This document shows, in pieces, positions 13,282-23,944 of a DNA stretch of 64,000 bases. The position numbers and the translations under genes are program-made. Source of the stretch: Dichetophora obliterata. Taxonomy: Eukaryota > Arthropoda > Insecta > Diptera > Sciomyzidae. The stretch covers positions 182,698,888 through 182,762,887 of the forward strand of contig OY986438.1 of assembly GCA_963920525.1 (NCBI GenBank), read 5' to 3'. A model generated the notes under the pieces. The model saw only the letters and a list, made by a program, of their open reading frames with translations. It ran no database searches and had not been told where the DNA came from. How positions within the stretch are numbered: the first letter of the stretch is position 1; every line of letters begins with the position of its first letter.

Positions 13282-13979
13282 AGTAAACATGTGTATGGTT
13301 TTTGTGTATTGGAAGAGCAAAATGTTTGTATATATTTTCTGTTTTTATTACAGATACAATACATCAGGGAAATTACTGGTCCCGCCACCAGTAGAGAAAT
13401 GTTTGCAGCTATTTTTTTGGAGGAATTTTTGCTACAGTTGAACTTGGATGGCCACCAAAATAAAATGGAGATTAAATCCTCAAAACTATTCTCAAAATAT
13501 ATTTATGTATTTATATATTTAATAACAACGGCAACTCGCATCACTCACGTTTCAGTCCTAGTTAACATAGGTTTTTCTCTATTCAATATAACATTTTTTA
13601 CAGAAAAAAGTAGAGGTGTAAAAAATTTTCATATATATCCTTAAGAACTCAAAATTTTTCTGTAATCAATTTTATATTTCAGGTCTGAAACGTTTACATT
13701 TTAAATTCTGAATATTAATTTTTATATTATTGCAGGCGCATTCAAAAATGAAAATTTGGGCTATCCGGGCTTCGAGATAGCAGTTAGAAAAGGAATTAGA
13801 AACTATAAAAATAAATTTTATAAGAAAACTTATAAAACAAAAAATGACAATAAAACAAAGTAAATTTTGAAATAAACGTTTTTGTTTGTGCAGGTTAAGT
13901 AAGCGTAAGTACAATTTATGAAGTTTTTTTTTCTGTTCTTCCATTTCTTGTTCAATGCACAAAGTATGCTTCCTATTAA

Positions 13980-14099
13980 CCCATTACCGCTCAGCGTTAT
14001 CATATGATAACGCACTCATCTCTTCTTGTGTTCATTCAATTCCAAAGAAATACAGAAAACAAGATGCGTTATCATATGGCAATAATTTGCGGTATAAGG
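13980..14099. mobile_element. 120-bp TTAA MITE (piggyBac-like)
   Basis: It is flanked by TTAA (13976-13979 and 14100-14103). The termini are CCCATTACCGC and GCGGTATAAGG. Next to the left end is a perfect 20-bp palindrome, GCGTTATCATATGATAACGC, whose half recurs in inverted form near the right end (GCGTTATCATATG). Confidence 0.7.
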
Positions 14100-15199
14100 T
14101 TAAACAAAAACGCGAGTAGGCGCGCAACTGTTCAAATTATGTTTTTTTTTTCTAGCTCACTCCGCAGTGTGCTTTGATCATAGGAAAAAAATTATTTGAA
14201 TTGATAACTTGAAAAAAGTTGTAAGAGAGCCAACAATGGTTGGCATCCCCCGCTCACTCCACCGGTCAATATAATTTTGTCCTCTCTCTCTCTCACGCTC
14301 TTTTTCGAAACCAACTTCGAACTGCTTCCTTCCTAGGACATGCCAATGTTAAAAGAAGCACGTTTGGCAAGGAGGATGCAAGCGCTTGCTGATTCCACAG
14401 CAGCGCTGCCAGAAGTCTATTGAAGCGCTCTTTCTCCCGCTGGGTATTTACGAAAGTCCGCACAGCTTTTTTTCAGAATTTGTATATGCTGTAGTGGAGA
14501 AAAAGTCTTGAAATTACATGTATTTTACGAATTTCGCTGAGCCAGAATTTGACCCGCCTAATATATATATATATATGTATGGACGTACGTTTATTTTTAT
14601 TTATATATTTATTTTTAAAAATTTTGAATTATAAGATCATTGCAGCTTCTTAAATTTTTTTTGGACAAAACATAAAATTAAAATTACAAAACGAAAAACT
14701 AAAAACAAATTGTACGCATTTTGTTTAAAATTAAATTTAAAAAATAAGAAAGGAAAATATCAGCCCAATTCTGAATAAAAACTTACCGGGAGTTGGAAAA
14801 AACAGTTTCCGTTTTTAAAATAAGGTTGAAAAACATTTTGGAAATTTTTAATGCAAATTTGGTAATCAACCGTCAATATTCATGAATGTAAAAATGTGAT
14901 GTCTTTCTCTGCTATCTTAAAAACGGAAACTCCCTTTTCCAACTTCCGGGGAGATTTCATTCAGAAAATAATATATTCGTTTTTTTAATATTTTCGACTT
15001 CATCTCGAATTTGAATCGAAAGCGAGAACTCGGATCCGAGATCTCGGCTCATTTTGAAATTCGAAACGAATCCGAGTCCGCTCTGTGGTTTATTGGGTCG
15101 AAAACAAATTTTTTATTGTATTTGAGTTTCTTAAATGTATGTGTTTCCTTTTGTTATAAATTATTTTGATTTTTCTATGAAGTTTTTACAAATACTTTT

Positions 15200-15503
15200 A
15201 TAGGAATATATCTACACTCCAGGAAATGTGAGCATTCCCAAATGCAACCAGGAAACATTCCATGAAATGTAGAAAGCATTCCCCTTCGTTTCACACTCCA
15301 TTGCTTTTTTTACATAGCATGTCATTACAGGGAAATATTCCTCTCCACTGTGTTACAAATTCAAGCGGAAACATTCCTTTCTGCTGTCTTAAAAGTGAAT
15401 TGGAAGCAGTCCTCTCCCCTGTTCTGAAATGCCCGGCCAGGATTCGAACCCGAGAGCCCTGAGCGACAGTCAAGCGAGCTACCACTAGACCATCGAGGCT
15501 GCC
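15200..15503 (-). mobile_element. tRNA-headed SINE-like element
   Basis: On the minus strand it begins with a tRNA-like head (15503-15431). The A box is TGGTCTAGTGGTAG and the B box is GGTTCGAATCC, spaced as in a tRNA. The acceptor ends do not pair fully, so this is a SINE head rather than a functional tRNA. About 230 bp of tRNA-unrelated body follow. The 3' limit near 15200 is uncertain and I did not find a target-site duplication. Confidence 0.7.
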
Positions 15504-15547
15504 CAGTAAAACAAATTTTTTTTTTTTAAACAGTAAACATGAATTCT

Positions 15548-16240
15548 ATAACACAGTACAACAAAATGATATTTTTTTGAGTACACATGAGAAATGTTAA
15601 CAGAATATGAAAATAGGCTTAAAATAAAGAAATACGTGTCTCGGCGTTTTGCTGCAGCACGTCAGAATCGGGTGAACCGATTTTAATGCTTGAGCCAGTT
15701 TTGAAAAGGGAATTAAATTTGGATATTTTCATTTAAAAAACAAATTTTTCTCCGCTAGATGGCACTTTAATTTTCATCTAAAATTAAAAAATAACCAAAA
15801 TTGTAATGTAATGTAATTTAAATGTAATGTAAAAATACAAAAATTAATATGAAATCTTAACTATTAGTTATTGGATTTCAAATTAACAACATTGTATTTT
15901 TAATGAATTTCGTACATTTTTGGTTATTTTTTAACTTTACATGAAAATTAAAGCGCCATCTAGCGGAGAAAAAAATTGTTTAAAAAAAAAACCAAATTTA
16001 ATTCCCTTTTCAAAACTGGCTCAAGTATTAAAATCGGTTCACCCATTCTGTTTTTATAGAAATTTTTATAATAGTATTACATTACAAGTGAACCTCCACG
16101 GTCCTTCGAAACTTAAAAATCGATTTTCTCAAAATTCTGACGTGCTGCAGCAAAACGCCGAGACACGCATTTCTATATTTTAAGCCTATTTTCATATTAT
16201 GTTAACATTTCTCATGGTACCACTGTCGTACTGTGTAATA
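15548..16240. repeat. ~0.7-kb hairpin element with ~250-bp arms
   Basis: From CACAGTAC at the left to GTACTGTG at the right, the sequence is a long imperfect palindrome. Paired landmarks include CATGAGAAATGTTAACA, GTGTCTCGGCGTTTTGCTGC, GAACCGATTTTAAT and CTCCGCTAGATGGC. Only ~100 bp of loop remains around 15860. It is non-coding and would fold into a long double-stranded RNA if transcribed. Confidence 0.85.
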
Positions 16241-16561
16241 AGCGGCTAGGAAACAATGATATCAATATTTTCTGTTGTTATTGCTTGACAAAAAGTAAAA
16301 GTTTCCACATGCATTCTTAAAGAGCGGCTTGAAAAAATACATAAATTCAAAACTACCAATATAAATTCAAAAAACATGATGGAGACAGTTTATTCATCAC
16401 TTCCATATGTAAGTCTTCCAATTTTTACAAGAGGGAAGCGGTTTGGAAACAATACATATACAAAAATACCACTAAGCTTCCAAAAGATACGGTGGGGAAT
16501 GTTTCTTTATCACTTTTAATTGGAAGTCTTCCGATTTTTCTTGGAGAGTATATTCCTGAGG

Positions 16562-17501
16562 TCCCTGCAAACATTTTCAATCCCCTGAGAGCCGCCAGTG
16601 AATAGCTTGGAAGATGCGGCTATTGCCGGAGAGCTCATTTAGGAGTCATCCGGGTATCGCTTAAAGGATTCATAAGCGATTCGCTGGGAAGAAACACTAA
16701 CGAATCGCCGAGAGGGGTCTTAAGCGATTCGCCTGTAAGATTTGCGAACGAAGCGCCGCCTAAAGGGTTCGTAAGCAATTCGCTGAAAAGAGTCTCAAAC
16801 GAATCGCCAAGGGAAGTAATTAGCAATTCGCGGGAAGAGTCGCACACGAATCAGCATAAGGAGTCTTAAGTGATTCACCAACAAGAGTGGCACACGAATC
16901 GCTTTTAGGCTTCCTCAGCAATTTGTTGCAAAGCGTCTTTGTTGAACGTTACAAGTTGTTTTATAGGAGACATCTATCAGGTAAAAAAGAAATCTACCAC
17001 GGAAAATCGTGCTAATATGAATATCTTCAGATTCTATGCGGCTATTCAATACAAAAAAAAATTTTAATTTTTCGATGATTATTTTTAGTGGAAGAATCAG
17101 TTTATAGAATAGCCTGCTTCATGCTCCAACAATCGATCTTTAAAATTTTTATACAGGCCATCTTCTAACGATCGCCGGAATGAGTGAAGAAAGATTTTAA
17201 AGATTTTTCTTGAATCGCGCATTCGTTGCTTGGGCGATCGAAAAGCGATCATCTTCCAACGATCGCCAGAATGAGTGAAGTAAGATTTTGAAGATTTTTC
17301 TTGAATCGCGCATTATTCGCTTAGACGATTGAAAAGTGATTAATCTTGCAACGATCGAAGATTTTGAAAATTTTTTTGGAATCTCGCACTCATCACTTGG
17401 GCGATTGAAAAGCAACCCATCTTTCAAAGAACTCTGGGGCGAATCGCAAGTGCTTCGCCAAATCCACTCCTCTTCCAATCGTCTTCCAAATATTTGCAGG
17501 G
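16562..17501. repeat. CCCTGCAAA-ended element made of minisatellites
   Basis: The left end CCCTGCAAACATTT and right end AAATATTTGCAGGG are inverted repeats. The interior is mostly short tandem repeats: CGAATCGC/GCGATTCG-bearing units at 16650-16915 and a ~91-bp unit at 17159-17410. The sequence just outside the left end (16376-16560) contains a diverged ~110-bp duplication. There is no coding region. Confidence 0.6.
17159..17410. repeat. ~91-bp tandem repeat, about 3 units
   Basis: Units begin ATCTTCTAACGATCGCCGGA at 17160, ATCTTCCAACGATCGCCAGA near 17250 and ATCTTGCAACGATCGA near 17342. The third is shortened by an internal deletion. Confidence 0.8.
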
Positions 17502-17734
17502 GGTATACTTCTTAATTGTCAAAAAATATTTCATCCATTCTTGCTCAATTCTGTAGACATAGGTTAGGTTTGCTTAGCAAATCCCTTTACAAAACCATAA
17601 CTGTTATTTTTCTTATTCCTTTTCATGTAAGTTATATTAAAAAAAATAAAAAAACCAAGGTGGATTTTTAGGTGAACTCGTTAGGGATGTATTCGACATC
17701 TTTGGGGGTCGAAAAAAAATCCTTTTTTATATTT

Positions 17735-18546
17735 TAGCCTAGATTATTGAAAAATATCTTTTAATTCAATATTTTCATTCTGCGCATTTATTTTAAATAG
17801 TGGTTTCTTAGTCAAGTGGCAGCAAAATCCTGAATTGAAGCCAAAAAAGACCATCTTATTTAAATGCACCTTGAAAATAACAAAAAATTTAATATTTTTT
17901 ATTAACGAGGCGTTTGAGTTAAATTGAATTAAAACAAAGCCCAAACGCTTTCACAACATATGCGTACCAATGATTAAGGTGAGTAAAACAAGTACTTTGT
18001 TAAAATTTGAAATAATTCCATTGCACAAAAAAAAATAATTTGTTTGCTTTTAAGACCTAAGTTAATGAGCGAAACAAAAAAAAAAGAATAAAAAGTAATA
18101 AATTTTTTAGACCTCGTCAAATTTCCTTTATGGTGATGTAATGCTATCACCTCGCAGATTTTTCTATGATTTGTAGCAATTTTTTTAACAAAATAAAAAC
18201 ATAAAAATTGAGTAAAAAAATTAGTTTTATCTTCAAAAACATCATTAAATAACACAACTACATAAAAAAATTTACACGCACCGTCTAACCTGAGTAATGG
18301 TCTGTCGAAAGAAAAAAAAATTAAAACCTTTACTTTAAAAAAAAATATAGGTCAGAAATTGTTTAAGCTGTTTTCAAGCAATTTTTAGTCCGTTTTTGAT
18401 GCTTTAAATGAAAACCAGGTGGCTATTTCCACTAACGATACCAATCTTTTGATGCAGATCTTATTTTTTAACCCACTTATATTAGAAAATGCTGATAGAG
18501 CGAAAAAAAACCAGTATTGCATTTTTCATATATATTGTGGGTGCTC
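17735..18546 (-). repeat. Inverted arm 2
   Basis: Read on the minus strand this repeats the sequence at 10122-11015, including ATCTGCATCAAAAGAT, GGTATCGTTAGTGGAAA and CTGCCACTTGAC. Similarity looks roughly 75% by eye. Confidence 0.75.
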
Positions 18547-18687
18547 TAATAAATATCAATTTTTAAGGATATATTGTATTGATCAACCAATCATATAAAA
18601 ACTTATAAGAATTTTTAACAATTGCATTACCTACTTCTTCATACCAATTTTATGTAAAAAACAGCTTCTTTTACCTTTTGGTGGGTG

Positions 18688-18705
18688 GAGGGAGGGAGGG
18701 AGGGG
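18688..18705 (+). other. Potential G-quadruplex motif
   Basis: Four G runs of three or more separated by single A bases (GAGGGAGGGAGGGAGGGG) meet the usual G-quadruplex pattern. The local context is otherwise AT-rich. Confidence 0.7.
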
Positions 18706-20456
18706 AAGAGGTCAGTAGGCTAGGCAAGAACAAATAGACTATGAACACGCAATTTTTAAGGAACAAGTAGCAACAAACTCATGTATATACATTCGAAAAT
18801 TTAAAGACAGTGGTATTTCACTTATCTTCTTCATCTGAAATCTTGTTGACTTAATCCTAGAAAAAAAAACATTAAAATGATATAAAATCTCTTGAACGAT
18901 TTTGAATTGAGCTATTAATTCTGGATTTTGCAGCATAAACAAAGCTATTTTCTTTCAACTTGTGATTACAAAAATGATAATCGAATCAACTTTCTTGAGA
19001 AATGACAGCAACTTAAAATGAATAATTTAATACTATTGCAAGGAAACACCTGGCGCTTACAGCAAAACTCAACAAATGCGCACTCACAATAAGCCAAAAA
19101 TCAACTCAAGTACCTTTCTTGCTGTATATATTATGCACTGAATGCTAGTATACACACTTCAGCTACCCGAATTCGATCAGTAATGGTCACTTATTGGTAC
19201 CAGCTTATACAATGCCAAAAACTTACCCGCATATCAATTCATATTTATCAACAATACTACAAAAAAAAGAACAATTCACAAGAAGAGTAGTTGGAAAGGC
19301 AAGCAAGTAAAAAAAGAGTTGAAGAAAACAATAAATGGCAAAAATATTATTTATTGTTGCGCGGCTGATGCAGCCAAGTAAGGCGCTGGCTGCCGTTCGA
19401 CAGCAGCAGGACAGCCAAGAGCAGCACCAACAGTCGTTGTGATGATATATTGCCATCATCATCACTGCGCGCCTGGTTGGTTTAAGTTGGCTGCAGTCAA
19501 GTAAGTTAGGAGAGAAGAAATAAAAAAGTAAAAAACATTGTACGAACCAAGTAGTAAAACCTTTGACTGCCTTGTTTGGGGGGAGCAAGTTAGAGGCCAT
19601 AATAAGGTCAAACTATTCTATTATTGTTATCATCGTCATAATCATGAGCAGCATCATTAGGTTGCTGGCAGTTGCTGTATGAAGTTTTCTTTCCATCCTT
19701 ATGAAAAAAAAAGAAGAAAACAGGAAAGCCAAAAAATTACTACTTACAGTAGACTGAATACCTATTTGCTACATTCTATTGCAATATTTTGGAATGGGGC
19801 GTGCATTTTTTTCTGTCAACTTCTTATGACACTGGGCACAATGGAAGAGAAAGTTTCACTGTCCATTGTCAAAAGAATTTTTCGCTCGCTCATTTGGCCA
19901 CTACTTTTATTTTCCTTTTTTCTTCATCACACTTGAGCTCTTTGTTGTTGATATTGCGGAGAGTTTTTCTTAACGTTATGATCAAGTTTCAGGAATTTTA
20001 TTCCAATTTATTGTAGCACCTTCAATTGCCAATCGTTGACTTGCTTTTACTTTATCTTAACTCGGTTTCGCTCAACAAACAAATTTTTGACTACTTGTCA
20101 TTGTTAAACAGCTGCTGTAGAAACTTTCACAAATCGAATTTAAACAAGGTAAAGTTTGCGATGACTGTGATTTTAATAATCTAACAGTTCTCAGAGAAGT
20201 AAATTTTTACAACGAACCAACAACACACTCTCGTTTGCCTGAAATATGTTGCACAAACCGACGTTAAGGTGTTTGCCAAAAGTTTTTAATTTTTCTTATA
20301 CTAATGGTCAGCTTCTTTTTTTGTCATTTATCTCTGAAAATTATGAATTAGCTCCTAGCTACTTTTTTTTAGTTTAGCTTCTTCTAGCTTTTTTAACAAA
20401 AAAAAAAGCCAGTATTATCCTGTGAACATTGAGATAATATTTAACGTTAAACATGT

Positions 20457-20490
20457 AACGTATAACTTTTTCACAGTAGTTATACGTTAT
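20457..20490. repeat. Small hairpin
   Basis: AACGTATAACT and AGTTATACGTT form an 11-bp stem around a ~10-base loop. No T-run or gene context supports a terminator or RNA gene. Confidence 0.5.
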
Positions 20491-20540
20491 CAAGAATGAT
20501 AAATGTGAAGTTAGATGTCATTTCTATATAATTTTATATA

Positions 20541-21175
20541 CACCCAGAAAAAAAATCTAGTTAATTTAACCAAATTTTAACTAAATTTCAGGTTAAAATT
20601 TGCCAACATGAATCATCAGGACTATCATCAAGACTACCACAGGCCATTCAGGTCAATTTAACCTGTTTTTGTGGTTTAATGAAACTAACAAATGTGGTTA
20701 TTTTAACCAGTATTTGTGGTTAAATCGAATTGAATCAGGTTAATTAACCAAATGTCAATGATGAGATTTTTTAAATATATTTTTTAATCCAAAGAATTAC
20801 AATTTTTAATTTTATCTAATTTTAGAATCAGGTTAATTAACCAAATGTCAATGATGAGATTTTTTAAATATATTTTTTAATCCATAGAATTAGATAAAAT
20901 TAAAAATTTTAAGGCAGGGTATTTCACTTACGTTATCCCGAGGTACCCTTTGTTACAAGCTCTGCAGCCCTAGAGCAGAATTTGACATCTGGCAGGTTGT
21001 TTTTTCGCTATAAGCCTACCATGGCTTTTCCGCTATTTTCTGCATGTATTTCTGTGAACCAGATCCGTCAGGTGAAAATAACGTTGATCAGGTTAATATG
21101 ATGTGGTTGGCTCTCCTAACAAAATTCGTCCGGTAAAAATAACCTGGAGCAGGTAAGAGCATTTTTCCCTGAGTG
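20541..21175. mobile_element. TA-flanked CAC-ended element with internal 92-bp duplication
   Basis: The termini CACCCAGAAAAAAA and TTTTTCCCTGAGTG are inverted, with TA on both sides. Inside, GGTTAATTAACCAAATGTCA and the ~35 bp after it occur at about 20737 and 20829. AATTTTTAATTTTATCTAATT is present in inverted form. Repeated GGTTAA/TTAACC motifs fill the left half. It is non-coding. Confidence 0.7.
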
Positions 21176-21760
21176 TAGTAGTAAACACTTATATTTACTA
21201 TCGCATGTTGACTTATACAAAAGCTATTTTGGTAGACATATCTATATCCTTATTTGTCATTTGTTCCCAAATGTAAAAATTTTTTTCATTTGAATGTTGA
21301 ATTTAAGAAAAAAATTTCAAAAATTCCTTAAACATAAATTTTTCTTTTGATCTTGCCAGTTTTTACTTAAAGCAACTCTAAAATAGAGAAAACTACGTTT
21401 AAAACGATAAGCATCTTATCAATAAGACATGGTTTAAAAAAAATGAACAAATGTTGCCACGATTATATTTACCACAGCTCACTTTGAATCGATGTAAAAT
21501 TAATGTCAAAAGCATACGTTTTTCATAAAAATTTGGCATAACTTTTATTTTCCTAATGAATTAGCCACCAGTTCACTTGCTCAGAAGAGAGCGCATTGTG
21601 ATCGGCAAATTGGAAATAGAGTAGTTTTTTCCATTTTCTACGCTCATCGGAGAACTTAAGCGATCTCAAGACTCATTTATAAGGTTGTGGCACTTGAGAG
21701 CGAGCTCGGTCGAACTGTCAGAATGGATGAAAAGAAAACAAGAAAATTAATGCATAGAAC

Positions 21761-21975
21761 CATGGCAGAATTAGAGAAGGTATATGCATTTCGGAGAGGG
21801 ATACTGCCGCAACTGTCAAAACGAAGTTGACAGCTCATACAAAATCTGAAAACGATGAGAATGCAAGAAGAAAGCGAAAATAGGCAAGAATAGCAAAATG
21901 CTTGAGTTTGACAATTCTGGCTATGAGAAAAAGAGAGCAGTCTGAAATGCATATACCTTTACTAGTTCTACCATG
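21761..21975. mobile_element. hAT-type MITE, family B (copy 1)
   Basis: The termini CATGGCAGAATTAGAGAAGG and the inverted CTAGTTCTACCATG end enclose a 215-bp unit with subterminal GGTATATGCATTTC and GAAATGCATATACC. CATAGAAC flanks both sides (21753-21760, 21976-21983), a perfect 8-bp duplication. A second copy is at 44622-44794. Confidence 0.85.
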
Positions 21976-21983
21976 CATAGAAC

Positions 21984-22573
21984 CATGGTGTAAGAAATAG
22001 AGGTGTTAATGAGTTTGACACTTTTCTCTCAAAATGATAAAATTATGTTTCCCCACTCTTGTCAAAAACAGCTGATGGTGAATTGCAATGAAAACAAATT
22101 TTGTTAAATTCGTATCTTTCTGCAAGTTTATAAGATTTTTACTGAGACTAAAGTGAGAATAAAGTAATATGGAAAACTATAAAAAATATATGTGACGCTA
22201 TGCGTTATGCAAAAAAAAAACGAAGTGAATGCAAGACAATTTGCATGCTGGCGAAAGCTTCATGTCGGTGGCACCTTCCAGCGCACGTTTCTGATAAAAT
22301 GGCCAAAACATTCAACGACAAACTTGGAAAATCCACGAAGACAACTGCAATAACTTTTTGTCAACACAACACGGCACAATTAATTGCATTAAATATTTAT
22401 TTATACATAATTCGCACAGTAAAAACTATAGCACATCATCTAGCAACTTAAACAAATAACAAAATTTGACAACTATCAACAGTTCCGCTCTTTCACTCAC
22501 AATTTTTTGACAGAAGCAAAGAAATTCATGGTGTTGTCAAAAACTCACTAACACCTGGTTTTCTTACACCATG
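21984..22573. mobile_element. hAT-type MITE, family C
   Basis: The left end CATGGTGTAAGAAATAGAGG and right end TTCTTACACCATG are inverted, as are the subterminal GTGTTAATGAGTTT and AACTCACTAACAC. It is flanked by CATAGAAC at 21976-21983 and 22574-22581. It shares one duplication copy with its left neighbour. Confidence 0.85.
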
Positions 22574-22673
22574 CATAGAACAAAGAAAAGCACAGTGACA
22601 GATCAAGCAAAGGCCGAAAAAGAGTGCATTTCTCTCAAGTGCCACAACCTTATAAATGAACCTTGAGCGACCT

Positions 22674-23310
22674 CATATCACAGTGCAAAGAAAAAACAAC
22701 TTAGCGAGACAATGCTGAACGTTGTTTATCTTCTTTTTTTGCTGATCTTCTATGTGTATATGAATCCACAATGCGTGAAAAACATCATACATCATTTCAC
22801 ATAGTTAAAGCAAGTGAATTTCTACAAGCTTTCTTTATGCTGTGTACTCCTTCTCCGATAATTTTTTAGCTGTAGAGCTTTGTTAAAAATTTAAAAACAA
22901 CATTTTTAAAATATACATTTTCATCAAAAAAATTAAAAGAGGTAGCTCATGATTTTTGATTACAGAAACTGTTGATTGAATTATATGTAAAAAAAGCAAT
23001 TTGTGCAGATAAATGATATGCCATATGAAAGAGTGTGGAAAAACAAAACTTAAAACAAAAAATTATGTACAACAAAAACCACTTTTTACCTATTTTTTGA
23101 GCAAAAATTTAATATTTTCGAATTTTTTTGAGAACACCATAAAACATTGAATTGTTGCAGTAACGTCGAATCTTTTCATATATCTCTAAAGTCATTTAGC
23201 TGATCTTTTAAACAAAGAAATTTTGATGAAACTCAATTGGAAAATGGCGGAGATATTTTGTTGCCAAATCTAATCATGAAATGACTTTTCAATGTTTTTC
23301 TTTTCATTCT
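22674..23310. other. AT-rich DNA, no feature seen
   Basis: No supported coding region or repeat was found. Confidence 0.4.
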
Positions 23311-23574
23311 GAGGAGATGAAGACCTTGTCGCAAAGACCCAGTAGGGGAAGTAATCATTACTGAATGAGTTATATAATGATTACTTGGTAATGGGAGGTA
23401 GTTCAATGCTGGATTACAACACACACAAATAAGGCACTATTTTAACATGAGCTTGTCATAGGCGGTAATGTGTGGTGCTTACATCCAGCATTACTTATAA
23501 GTCAGAGGTGAACTAATTACTAAGTATTAACACTAATGAACTAAGTATTAAAAATATGTCCGAGTTTTACTAGT

Positions 23575-23812
23575 TATCACCTGCATTACCTATAAGTGAA
23601 AGGCCAACTAATAACCACCTGCATTACCCATAAGTCAGAGGTTAAATACTTACCACCTTCATTACCCGTAAGTCAGATGTCAACTACATACCTCCAGTAT
23701 TACCTATAAGTCAGATGGTAACTAATTACCTCTCGTATTACTTGTAAGTGAGAATGTAACCAATTACCTACAGTATAACTTATAACTCAAAGAGTATCTA
23801 CTTAGCTTATTA
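23575..23812. repeat. 38-bp minisatellite, about 6 units
   Basis: The landmark RYATTACCYATAAGTCAGAG recurs at 23583, 23621, 23659, 23697, 23735 and 23773, exactly 38 bp apart, with point divergence. Diverged GTAATGATTACTT-type sequence from about 23340 and a further partial unit near 23488 suggest an older, larger array. Confidence 0.9.
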
Positions 23813-23944
23813 CTGCCAAAAAAGTACTGGTTGTTTTGTTTCAGTTGAAATGAATTTTTTATTAATAAATTATGCCTATATACAGTTGCGAACACAATAA
23901 CTGCAGTTCTCTTATATTCAGACATGTTTGGATAAATAAAACTA

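Larger units (their letters stand above)
18547..20540. other. Non-TE-like DNA, no gene recognised
   Basis: The stretch includes CAG/CTG-rich sequence (19370-19500) and ATCATCATC runs that look more like ordinary insect non-coding DNA than TE debris. A 125-residue minus frame at 19223-19600 has no recognisable domain and is not called. A G-run (18688-18705) and a small hairpin (20457-20490) are noted separately. Confidence 0.4.
21667..22665. mobile_element. hAT-type MITE, family A (copy 2), split by two insertions
   Basis: Ends resembling CAAGGTTCATTTATAAGGTT carry an 8-bp flanking repeat with one mismatch (AGCGATCT at 21659-21666, AGCGACCT at 22666-22673). The body matches the uninterrupted copy at 45779-45953 except that 21761-22581 is inserted at CATAGAAC. 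Removing the insertions leaves ~180 bp. Confidence 0.85.

Noticed and set aside
15431..15503. Functional tRNA gene
   Set aside because: A and B boxes are good but the acceptor strands do not pair fully and a SINE body follows.
19223..19600. 125-residue minus-strand frame with hydrophobic and Cys-rich stretches
   Set aside because: No recognisable domain, no supporting splice sites or start context; composition follows CAG/ATC-rich DNA.
23575..23812. CRISPR-like array
   Set aside because: Units are contiguous diverged tandem repeats without spacers, in a eukaryotic context.
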